Positions 5,196-11,404 of a DNA stretch of 11,404 nt are shown in pieces (position 1 is the stretch's first letter; the number at the start of each line of letters is the position of its first letter). A model generated the notes under the pieces. That model was not told where the DNA came from. It did not search any database and saw only the letters and a program-made list of their open reading frames with translations. This DNA is from an uncultured Eubacteriales bacterium (GTDB lineage Bacteria; Bacillota_A; Clostridia; Peptostreptococcales; Anaerovoracaceae): the NCBI GenBank assembly GCA_902790885.1, contig CADATR010000042.1, positions 1-11,404 of the forward strand, in the 5' to 3' direction. A program made the translations under genes and the position numbers.

Positions 5196-5762
5196 ATGAA
5201 AAAGAAAAAATCCACCCAGATACTGATCGTTGCATTGCTGATGACATTGCTTATTTTTGTCATCGTTACGATTGTGACAGCAGTGCACACATACAATAAA
5301 AAAGTAGCTTCTGAGAATATTTCAGAGCCGGATTTTTACACAATGGCGGAATACAGCAAAACAAATTCCGACGCGGTAATGAAGGCTCTCAAAACCGGAA
5401 AAGCAGATAAGCTTGCAGGAATTATGTCAAACCCGAAGGGCGCGGAGGATGTAGTCGGATTTGCCGACTGGAGCGCCGCAGATTTTGATAATGCGGTGTC
5501 GCTCGGAGCGGGAAGTTTTTCTTCTGCTCCTGATAAAAAAGGCATGATGGATATAAGTGAGAGGTTCATAGTGCCTGTCGGAGAGGCGAAGTATGTACTG
5601 TATATAGAGACTCTTACGTCACGACATGGAATGACTAACGACGGAGTAAGCTCTGTCGGCGTTACGACATATGAACACTTTAATGAACTCGGCTATGCCT
5701 GGAACGGTGAAAAAGATGATAACAGCGCATCTGCCGGAGAATCATTTGTGAAGAACAAATAG
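5196..5762 (+). CDS. Membrane-anchored extracytoplasmic protein of unknown function
   Basis: I do not recognise this 188-residue protein. It has a Lys-rich start (MKKKK), one strongly hydrophobic segment (about 8-31) with no lipobox or obvious signal-peptidase site, and a soluble domain of about 155 residues expected outside the membrane. The soluble part contains a DFYTMAEYSKTNSDA helix, a beta-rich FIVPVGEAKYVLYIETLTS stretch (about 130-148) and a Ser/Asn-rich, probably disordered tail. It has no cysteine after the membrane segment and no catalytic motif I can name. ATG 5196 is supported by AGGAG 6 nt upstream and a good promoter. It diverges from the CHAP hydrolase gene and lies 61 nt before the AI-2E permease gene, so an envelope role is plausible but unproven. 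Confidence 0.75.
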   Translation: MKKKKSTQILIVALLMTLLIFVIVTIVTAVHTYNKKVASENISEPDFYTMAEYSKTNSDAVMKALKTGKADKLAGIMSNPKGAEDVVGFADWSAADFDNAVSLGAGSFSSAPDKKGMMDISERFIVPVGEAKYVLYIETLTSRHGMTNDGVSSVGVTTYEHFNELGYAWNGEKDDNSASAGESFVKNK

Positions 5763-5823
5763 CTGTCCCGGTGCAAGGATAAAAGGAAATTATCCGCCCG
5801 CAGAAAAATAAAGAGGATACTGC

Positions 5824-7293
5824 ATGTTCAAAAAATTCAGACAAAGTCCGTATACAAAAGCAGCCCTGCTGATCCTGGTATGCGGAGGCCTTCTGATAAT
5901 TTTCAATAACTGGATCACCAGAAACCGCATATCGATCGGTTTTGAAAACATAAACAGCACACTCGCGCCTATTTACATAGGCGGTGTGCTGGCGTTCATC
6001 CTGTGCCCTGTTTACAACGCCTGCGTAAAGTGGAGCTACCGGCAGATACTTGAGAGCGCGAAGCATAAGGGCTTTTCCATGGGCGCCATGCTCATCCACG
6101 AGGATGGAAGCCATGCGATCGACAAGGAAGAGAAGCGAAGCATACTTGCTGCAGCAAGAGTGCTTGCCACTCTGGTATGCGTGGTACTGGTAGTGGGACT
6201 GGCTGGTCTTTTCATATACTTCGTAGTGCCGCAGGTGGTAGCGAGCGCGGTCAATCTGGTCAACACACTGCCTGAAAGACTCATCTCATTCTCGGCCTGG
6301 TGCAATACACACCTCAGCCACTTCCCGTTCATCGCAGTCTGGGTAAAGAACCTCGCGAACGCGGAAAACAGCGAGATCATATCATGGGTGCAGGAGCACA
6401 TTCTGGCCGGCAATGCGGCAAGCATCGCGTCGATGGTATCGAACGGAGTCATGATGGCGGTAAAGTATGTAGCAAACGCCTTCATCGGACTCCTGATTAT
6501 GGTATACCTCCTCAACTACAAGGAGAGACTTTTCGCGATAACCCGCAAAATAGTCAATGCTACATGCAGCCAGAGGCGCAAGGCTACTCTCTACGAATTC
6601 GCGGGCATAGTCAATGAGACATTCATCGGATTCATCGTAGGCCGCATAATCGATTCGTTCATCATAGGAGTACTGACATATGTAGTGCTCAAGATCACCG
6701 ACATGCCGTTCGCGCTCATGCTCAGCGTAATAGTAGGTATTACAAACGTTATACCGTTCTTCGGTCCGTTCATCGGAGCCATACCGTCGGTATTCATACT
6801 TCTCCTCGAGAATCCTATAGATGCTCTGTATTTCATTGTCATAATCGTCATCATACAGCAGCTTGACGGTAATGTGATCGGCCCTAAGATCGTAGGCAAC
6901 GCCATAGGCATCGGAAGCTTCTGGGTACTGATATCCGTGCTGATAGGAGGCGGACTCTTCGGGTTCGCGGGCATGGCTCTGGGCGTCCCTGTGTTTGCGG
7001 TATTCTACAGATATGCCGATAAGATGATGAAAAACAGCCTGAGGAGCAAGGAGAAAAATACCCACACCTCGTATTATTACAGTCTTGAGCCTTACGGCCT
7101 CGATGATGATGAGATAGAACTCGAACCGGACAAGAAAAACCAGCAGTCCTGGATCTCAAAACTCAGAAAAGAAAGGAAAGACATTTCGCAGAACAAATTT
7201 GCCTTTGACAACAGCGACGGAGAGAGTGCTGATGACGATGAGACTAGCAGCACACGCCCGGCCGATCCAAGGGAAAGGGATCTGCTTGAGTAG
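5824..7293 (+). CDS. AI-2E family transporter (PF01594 permease)
   Basis: A 489-residue polytopic membrane protein. The family includes E. coli TqsA (AI-2 export) and Na+/H+ antiporters, so the name does not prove quorum-signal transport here. Hydrophobic segments lie near 14-29, 48-66, 113-137, 205-230, 266-290, 297-328, 335-347 and 364-396. Family signatures in the second half are VGITNVIPFFGPFIGAIP (304-321) and QQLDGNVIGPKIVG (345-358). Residues 400 onward form a soluble, highly charged tail of about 90 residues ending in an acidic DDDE-rich stretch, longer than I expect for the family. The ATG has AGAGGA about 6 nt upstream. murB begins 4 nt after the stop, or overlaps it, so the genes are translationally close. 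Confidence 0.85.
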   Translation: MFKKFRQSPYTKAALLILVCGGLLIIFNNWITRNRISIGFENINSTLAPIYIGGVLAFILCPVYNACVKWSYRQILESAKHKGFSMGAMLIHEDGSHAIDKEEKRSILAAARVLATLVCVVLVVGLAGLFIYFVVPQVVASAVNLVNTLPERLISFSAWCNTHLSHFPFIAVWVKNLANAENSEIISWVQEHILAGNAASIASMVSNGVMMAVKYVANAFIGLLIMVYLLNYKERLFAITRKIVNATCSQRRKATLYEFAGIVNETFIGFIVGRIIDSFIIGVLTYVVLKITDMPFALMLSVIVGITNVIPFFGPFIGAIPSVFILLLENPIDALYFIVIIVIIQQLDGNVIGPKIVGNAIGIGSFWVLISVLIGGGLFGFAGMALGVPVFAVFYRYADKMMKNSLRSKEKNTHTSYYYSLEPYGLDDDEIELEPDKKNQQSWISKLRKERKDISQNKFAFDNSDGESADDDETSSTRPADPRERDLLE

Positions 7294-7297
7294 AAAC

Positions 7298-8233
7298 ATG
7301 CAGCAAAACATATCTGAAACAATAACAAAAATACGCGCTTATGTGCCTGATGATCGTGTGCTCATTGATGAGCCGATGAGCAGGCACACTTCATTTCGGA
7401 TCGGAGGCCCGGCAGCGGCTTTCATAACGGTCTGCGATGAAGAGGAGCTTTCCGCCGTGATGAAGATCATAACGGAGACCGGAGCTGAGCACATGATGAT
7501 CGGAAACGGATCAAACCTTCTGGTCTCGGATGAGGGCTATCCCGGCATCATGATAAAGCTCGGAGGCGATTTCGAAAGCATCGTACGCGATCCTGATGAT
7601 CTGCTCAGAGTCAGAGTCGGAGCGGCGATGCTGATGTCGAGAACGTCAGCGTTCCTGACCGAAAACGGACTCAGCGGCTTTGAATTTGCCAGCGGCATAC
7701 CGGGAAGCATAGGCGGAGCGGTGTTCATGAACGCCGGCGCTTACGGCGGAGAGATAAAGGACGTGGTCAGATCAGTCCGCGTGATGGATCCCGACGGAAC
7801 CGGAGCGCGTACGGTAAGCGGCAAAGACATGCAGTTCTCATACAGACACAGTATCGCGGAGGATGAGGGCATACTCATTCTATTCGCGGACATGGAGCTG
7901 AAAGAGGACTCGCCTGAGGCGATAGCAGTAAGAGTGGCAGAGCTTCAGTTTAAGAGGAATTCAAAGCAGCCTGTAAATTATCCAAGCGCGGGCAGCACCT
8001 TCAAGAGGCCTGTCGGAGGCTATGCCGCGGCGCTTATAGAGCAGTCAGGCCTCAAGGGCTTTTCTGTCGGCGGAGCTCAGGTATCCGAAAAGCATTCGGG
8101 ATTCGTTATTAATACCGGCGGAGCCAGCTGCGAGGATGTGCTGGCGGTAATGAGACACGTGAGAAAGACAGTTATGGAGGACTCGGGGATACTGCTCGAG
8201 CCTGAAGTGAGGCTGATAAACTGCAGCCTTTAG
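7298..8233 (+). CDS. murB: UDP-N-acetylenolpyruvoylglucosamine reductase MurB
   Basis: A 311-residue cytoplasmic FAD enzyme that reduces UDP-GlcNAc-enolpyruvate with NADPH to UDP-MurNAc, the second committed step of peptidoglycan precursor synthesis. FAD-binding features are HTSFRIGGPA (30-39), MIGNGSNLLVSDEGY (67-81) and ASGIPGSIGGAVFMNAGAYG (131-150). Catalytic positions expected from the family are R183 (SYRHS), S233 in SAGSTFKRP and an acid in EPEVR (E301 or E303). The compact form and SAGSxFKRP region match the short type II enzymes of Firmicutes. Start: ATG 7298 is conventional, but TTG 7286 (four residues longer, overlapping the permease stop) has the better-placed ribosome site, GGGAAAGGGA, 5 nt upstream. 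The PHP gene follows after 4 nt. Confidence 0.95.
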   Translation: MQQNISETITKIRAYVPDDRVLIDEPMSRHTSFRIGGPAAAFITVCDEEELSAVMKIITETGAEHMMIGNGSNLLVSDEGYPGIMIKLGGDFESIVRDPDDLLRVRVGAAMLMSRTSAFLTENGLSGFEFASGIPGSIGGAVFMNAGAYGGEIKDVVRSVRVMDPDGTGARTVSGKDMQFSYRHSIAEDEGILILFADMELKEDSPEAIAVRVAELQFKRNSKQPVNYPSAGSTFKRPVGGYAAALIEQSGLKGFSVGGAQVSEKHSGFVINTGGASCEDVLAVMRHVRKTVMEDSGILLEPEVRLINCSL

Positions 8234-8237
8234 AGAA

Positions 8238-9008
8238 ATGAATATGAGCATTGGAGAAATCATAAAGGAATACAGACTGAAATATGATCATCACACCCAT
8301 ACGATCTATTCCAGGGTGGGGCCGTATTTCCACGGCAAGGGGCGCATCATAGACAATGCTCGCGCGGCTGCTAAAAGAGGGCTCGACTCGCTTGCGATAA
8401 CAGATCACGGGCCGTTCGATTTTTACGGCATCGATCTCCGCAAGCTTCCGCAGATGAGAAGGGATCTGGCGCTGGCTAAGGCCGCGTTCCCCAAGCTGAT
8501 GCTGTTTCTCGGAGTGGAAGCCGACATAGTGGATACGGAGAATGGGCTAGACATTTCGCCTGAAGACTTCGACAAGTTCGACTTCGTGAATGCAGGCTAT
8601 CACTACGTGCCCAGATGCCACATGATACATAACTTTCTGGCCTTCAAGCTTCCGGCATGGCCGTCAAGGCTTAAAGAGAGGCTGAGAGCGCAGAACACGG
8701 CCCGCATCGTAAAGGCTCTAAGGAGCAATGACATAAATATCCTCACGCATCCGGGCGACAAGGCCTTCATCGATGAGCACGCAGTTGCGAAGGCATGCGA
8801 GGAGACCGGCACGCTGGTCGAGATCAACGCCAGGCATAAACATCCTGACGCCGATGATCTCAGGATTTACAAGCAGTATGATGTGAAATTCGTCATCAGC
8901 AGCGACGCGCACAGACCGAGATACGTGGGCCGCTATGCCGAAAGCATGGCACTCGCCATTGAAGCAGGTATTGATCCGGAGAGGATCGTAAATATTCAGA
9001 AGAGGTAA
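8238..9008 (+). CDS. PHP-domain phosphoesterase (YcdX-like)
   Basis: A 256-residue cytoplasmic metal-dependent hydrolase of the polymerase-and-histidinol-phosphatase family. A full set of metal-binding residues is visible: H19/H21 (DHHTH), D56/H57 (ITDHG), E94 (GVEAD), H122 (AGYHY), H171 (THPGD) and D223/H225 (SSDAH), consistent with a trinuclear site. Substrates of this group are phosphomonoesters, but which one cannot be read from sequence. A PHP gene between murB and rapZ is a recurring arrangement in Clostridia as I recall it. ATG 8238 is the first start; ATG 8244, two codons later, has a better-spaced AGAGA and may be the one used. The stop overlaps the ribosome site of rapZ, suggesting coupled translation. 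Confidence 0.88.
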   Translation: MNMSIGEIIKEYRLKYDHHTHTIYSRVGPYFHGKGRIIDNARAAAKRGLDSLAITDHGPFDFYGIDLRKLPQMRRDLALAKAAFPKLMLFLGVEADIVDTENGLDISPEDFDKFDFVNAGYHYVPRCHMIHNFLAFKLPAWPSRLKERLRAQNTARIVKALRSNDINILTHPGDKAFIDEHAVAKACEETGTLVEINARHKHPDADDLRIYKQYDVKFVISSDAHRPRYVGRYAESMALAIEAGIDPERIVNIQKR

Positions 9009-9017
9009 GGTAAAGCT

Positions 9018-9890
9018 ATGGAAGTTGTTATTATTACGGGAATGTCGGGAGCCGGACGGAGCAGAGCGGCAAACTGGTTCGAGGACCAGGGCTATTACTG
9101 TATCGATAATATGCCTCCTGCTCTCATAAACAACTTTCTTGCTCTGGCTTCTTCCGCTGAGAACAATATACAGAAGGCGGTCTTTGTTGCGGACCTCAGG
9201 AGCGGACACTTCTTCGGTGAGCTTATTGATGTAATAGATGAGCTCAGAAGCAGAGACGACATAGAGCTGACCGTGCTTTACATGGAAGCAGCCGTATCGG
9301 ATATCGTCAAAAGATATAACGAGGTGAGACGCAACCATCCTCTGACAGGAGGGCAGGCAAGCGCGAGCGTTATAGAGGAAGAGCGAGAAAAGCTGAAGGA
9401 TATACGCAAAAAAGCAGACCTTATACTCGATACAAGCAATCTTAAGCTGCCGGAGATGGTCTCCGAACTCGAGCACATGTTTTTCGGCGGCTCGGCATCG
9501 TCCACATTTGTCGTCAACATAAGCTCCTTTGGATTCAAATACGGCATACCGACAGAGTCTGACGTAATGTTTGACGTGAGGTTCCTGCCTAATCCGTTCT
9601 ATGTTGCCAGCCTCAAAAAGCTCACAGGCAACAACAAGAAGGTAAAGGAATACATCTTCAAGAGCCCGCGTGCAGGTGAATTCGTGGACTCGGTGCACAC
9701 TCTGCTGAAATCGATGGTAGAGGGATATGTCGAAGAGGGAAAGTATCACCTTAACATAGCCTTCGGCTGCACAGGCGGCCATCACAGATCGGTGGCGATC
9801 GCCAACGCCGTCGCCGAAGAATTCATGAAAGACGGCATGAGGGTAAGGGTCTATCACAGAGACCTCGACCTTCAGAACAGAAAGAGATAA
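9018..9890 (+). CDS. rapZ: RapZ/YvcJ-type nucleotide-binding protein
   Basis: A 290-residue P-loop protein. In E. coli RapZ is an RNA-binding adaptor controlling GlmS, the first enzyme of amino-sugar synthesis; in B. subtilis YvcJ hydrolyses nucleotides and affects competence. Landmarks are the N-terminal Walker A-like GMSGAGRS (8-15), YYCIDNMPP (26-34), VADLRSG (57-63), RRNHPLTGG (104-112), DTSNLKLPEM (138-147), and the C-terminal GCTGGHHRSV (250-259) of the domain linked to RNA and metabolite binding. Length is normal. R14 replaces the canonical Walker A lysine; the codon reads cgg, not a lysine codon. AAGGT (9007-9011) precedes the ATG by 6 nt and overlaps the PHP stop. whiA follows after 12 nt, leaving no room for yvcK. 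Confidence 0.93.
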   Translation: MEVVIITGMSGAGRSRAANWFEDQGYYCIDNMPPALINNFLALASSAENNIQKAVFVADLRSGHFFGELIDVIDELRSRDDIELTVLYMEAAVSDIVKRYNEVRRNHPLTGGQASASVIEEEREKLKDIRKKADLILDTSNLKLPEMVSELEHMFFGGSASSTFVVNISSFGFKYGIPTESDVMFDVRFLPNPFYVASLKKLTGNNKKVKEYIFKSPRAGEFVDSVHTLLKSMVEGYVEEGKYHLNIAFGCTGGHHRSVAIANAVAEEFMKDGMRVRVYHRDLDLQNRKR

Positions 9891-9902
9891 AAAGGGAAAA
9901 GA

Positions 9903-10934
9903 GTGTCGTTTTCTTCAGACGTAAAAAGTGAACTGGCGAGAACAGAACCCGCCAAAAAATGCTGCATGCTGGCTGAGATCGCAGGCTTTCTGAGAGCTTC
10001 GGGCTCCATAAGGATCACAGGCGGCAGTTTTGCTATTGTGGCTTCTACCGAGAGCGCCGCGGTAGCGAGGCATTTCAAGGTGCTGATCGAGACATACTTC
10101 CGCAACAAGGCAGCCCTTGCCATCGGAGGCTCGCACAGACCGGGAAGCCAGGGCAAGAAGGGAAAGAACACTTATTATATAAATATCAGTCCCGATGAAA
10201 AGTCCATGCAGATACTCCGCGAGACAGGCATGCTTCTCATCAGGGAAGGAGACGATTATTTCAGTGACGGCATCTATCCGCCTGTCGTCAAATCCAAGTG
10301 CTGCAAAAGATCATATCTGAGAGGAATGTTTCTCAGCTGCGGCACCATGTCGGATCCGCGCAAGAGCTATCATCTTGAATTCGTACTCGACAAGGAGCAG
10401 AGCGCCATGGACCTTAAGAAGCTCATCGGCTCGTTCGACGATCTGTCGGCTTCCATGACAAGGCGCGGCGACAATTACGTTGTGTATATAAAGAAGGCAG
10501 CATACATAAGCGACATGCTCGGAATCATGGGCGCAGGCAGCGCTGTGCTCGATTTTGAGAGCATACGTGTAAACAAGGGCATGCACGGCGAGATAATGCG
10601 CATCATAAACTGCGACAATGCGAACGTTGACAGGACCCTGCTTGCAGCGGAAGAGCAGAAGGAATGGCTGGTGAAGATAGCATCCGACGAGACAGGCCGG
10701 AAGCCTGAGGCGGAGGAGCTGACCGATCCGATGTCGGATTTCTGGAGCCAGGGGCTGAGACATCTTCCGCCGCCTCTGAAAGAAGCGGCATACCTCAGGC
10801 TGTATAAGCCAGAGGCGAGCCTCACCGAGATCGGTGAATCGTTGACGCCGCCGGTAGGAAAGGCGGCGATCAGCAAGCGCTTCGCGAAGCTGCGCGCGCT
10901 CGCCGAGGGTGCCGACGGGGACGCTTCTCACTGA
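9903..10934 (+). CDS. whiA: DNA-binding protein WhiA
   Basis: A 343-residue protein of the WhiA family: an N-terminal LAGLIDADG-homing-endonuclease-like fold without nuclease function and a C-terminal helix-turn-helix. In Streptomyces it is a sporulation regulator; in B. subtilis it affects cell division and chromosome segregation. Seen here: the diagnostic start MSFSSDVKSELAR, EIAGFLRASGSI (25-36), KRSYLRGMFLSCGTMSDP (135-152), the linker motif INCDNANVDRT (235-245), and the recognition region SLTEIGESLTPPVGKAAISK (306-325). It is somewhat longer than the roughly 310-320 residues usual for the family. GTG 9903 is the start because it yields the conserved N-terminus and has AAGGG 6 nt upstream. 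It is cotranscribed with rapZ. Confidence 0.95.
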   Translation: MSFSSDVKSELARTEPAKKCCMLAEIAGFLRASGSIRITGGSFAIVASTESAAVARHFKVLIETYFRNKAALAIGGSHRPGSQGKKGKNTYYINISPDEKSMQILRETGMLLIREGDDYFSDGIYPPVVKSKCCKRSYLRGMFLSCGTMSDPRKSYHLEFVLDKEQSAMDLKKLIGSFDDLSASMTRRGDNYVVYIKKAAYISDMLGIMGAGSAVLDFESIRVNKGMHGEIMRIINCDNANVDRTLLAAEEQKEWLVKIASDETGRKPEAEELTDPMSDFWSQGLRHLPPPLKEAAYLRLYKPEASLTEIGESLTPPVGKAAISKRFAKLRALAEGADGDASH

Positions 10935-10952
10935 CACATAATGGTGAAATAT

Positions 10953-11404
10953 ATGGAAAAGAATCAGATCATAGAACTCAGAACAGAAGACATGCTTGAT
11001 GACGGCAGGGCTTTCGGCAGATACGAAGGCTGTGCCGTTTTTGTGAGCGGCGGCGCAGTGCCGGGCGATGTGGTAAAAGCCAGAGTGACCAAGGCGAAAA
11101 AAACATCTGCCGAGGCCGTGCTGACAGAGATAGTCGAAAAGTCGCCTGACAGGATCACTGCGGAGTGCCCTTATGCGGAGAGCTGCGGGGGCTGTACGAT
11201 GCAGAGCCTGTCATATGAAGCGCAGAAGAGCCTCAAGGAGAAGCAGGTAAAGGCAAAACTCATGCGGCTCGGCGGTCTTGATGACCCGAAGGTGAATGAG
11301 ATAACAGGGGCGGACACGCTGAAATACTACAGAAATAAGGCAGTATTTGCTGTAGGCCCTCACGGAGAGGTGGGCTTTCTGAAGGGAAAGACTCATTTTG
11401 TGAT
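10953..11404 (+). CDS. TrmA/RlmD-type 23S rRNA uracil-5-methyltransferase, N-terminal part (3' end outside window)
   Basis: The open frame runs off the window after 150 codons; complete family members are about 380-460 residues and use SAM to methylate C5 of a uridine in 23S rRNA (RlmD/RlmCD group) or tRNA. The N-terminus looks like a TRAM RNA-binding domain (IIELRTEDMLDDGRAFGRYE, about 6-25, then VPGDVVKARV 36-45). ECPYAESCGGCTMQSLSYEA (71-90) carries three [4Fe-4S] cysteines C72, C78 and C81; the fourth is expected beyond the window. KYYRNKAVFAV (124-134) is another family signature. I prefer ATG 10953, preceded by GGTGA at 10943-10947, over in-frame ATG 10941, which has no ribosome site. 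The catalytic SAM domain is not visible, so rRNA versus tRNA specificity is unresolved. Confidence 0.88.
   Translation, partial: MEKNQIIELRTEDMLDDGRAFGRYEGCAVFVSGGAVPGDVVKARVTKAKKTSAEAVLTEIVEKSPDRITAECPYAESCGGCTMQSLSYEAQKSLKEKQVKAKLMRLGGLDDPKVNEITGADTLKYYRNKAVFAVGPHGEVGFLKGKTHFV

Noticed and set aside
5125..5247. Longer N-terminus for the CHAP protein reaching 5247
   Set aside because: It would run through both promoters and into the opposite gene's start, and no ribosome site supports the upstream Met codons.
5777..5795. GGATAA...TTATCC 6-bp hairpin between the 5196 gene and the AI-2E permease as a terminator
   Set aside because: The stem is short and AT-rich and GCCCGCAG follows it, with no T tract; the genes are more likely cotranscribed.
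6382..7065. A 227-codon - strand frame opposite the AI-2E permease
   Set aside because: Its translation is rich in Tyr, Asp and Glu with no family resemblance; it is a shadow of the hydrophobic + strand frame.
8718..9857. A 379-codon open frame on the - strand opposite the PHP and rapZ genes
   Set aside because: It lies antisense to two genes with clear family motifs, has no recognisable motif itself, and reflects the codon bias of the real frame.
10311..10937. A 208-codon - strand frame opposite whiA
   Set aside because: whiA is unambiguous here and the opposite frame has neither a ribosome site nor any motif.

Overview
The window looks like chromosomal DNA of an anaerobic, low- to mid-GC Firmicute of the class Clostridia. 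Three things point that way: an oxygen-sensitive double-cubane reductase module, a murB-PHP-rapZ-whiA block of the Gram-positive type, and purine-rich Shine-Dalgarno sites in front of most genes. A relative of the Eubacteriales/Anaerovoracaceae is my best guess, but nothing here fixes the genus. Coding density is high. I see no rRNA, tRNA, CRISPR array, transposase or phage gene.

Left part (1-2376, + strand): the 3' end of a 2-hydroxyacyl-CoA dehydratase-like double-cubane reductase, a DUF3343 protein, and the ATP-dependent activase that would charge the reductase with low-potential electrons. These three form one module, with a strong intercistronic hairpin after the reductase. A membrane-anchored VanY-type D,D-carboxypeptidase follows directly and ends in an intrinsic terminator.

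Middle part (2367-5762): a CofE-like (F420-0:glutamyl ligase family) gene on the - strand and an ATP-grasp gene of the sugar-transfer-associated type on the + strand diverge from a 370-bp intergenic region. That region carries a 193-bp GC-rich imperfect palindrome with 17-bp terminal inverted repeats, followed by AT-rich promoter DNA. The ATP-grasp gene converges on a - strand CHAP-domain peptidoglycan hydrolase across a bidirectional terminator. The CHAP gene diverges from a membrane-anchored protein of unknown function. The two promoters between them interlock, and the CHAP transcript appears to be leaderless.

Right part (5196-11404, + strand): a closely spaced run of unknown membrane protein, AI-2E family permease, murB, PHP phosphoesterase, rapZ, whiA and the 5' part of a TrmA/RlmD-type 23S rRNA uracil methyltransferase. 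Gaps are 4 to 61 nt with no terminator, so it reads as one operon. It links peptidoglycan precursor synthesis (MurB), a nucleotide-binding regulator (RapZ) and a division-associated DNA-binding protein (WhiA).

The usual yvcK gene between rapZ and whiA is absent, and RapZ has Arg in place of the Walker A Lys. The strongest candidates for something new are the palindromic element in the CofE-like gene's leader, the interlocked leaderless promoter pair, and the missing yvcK.
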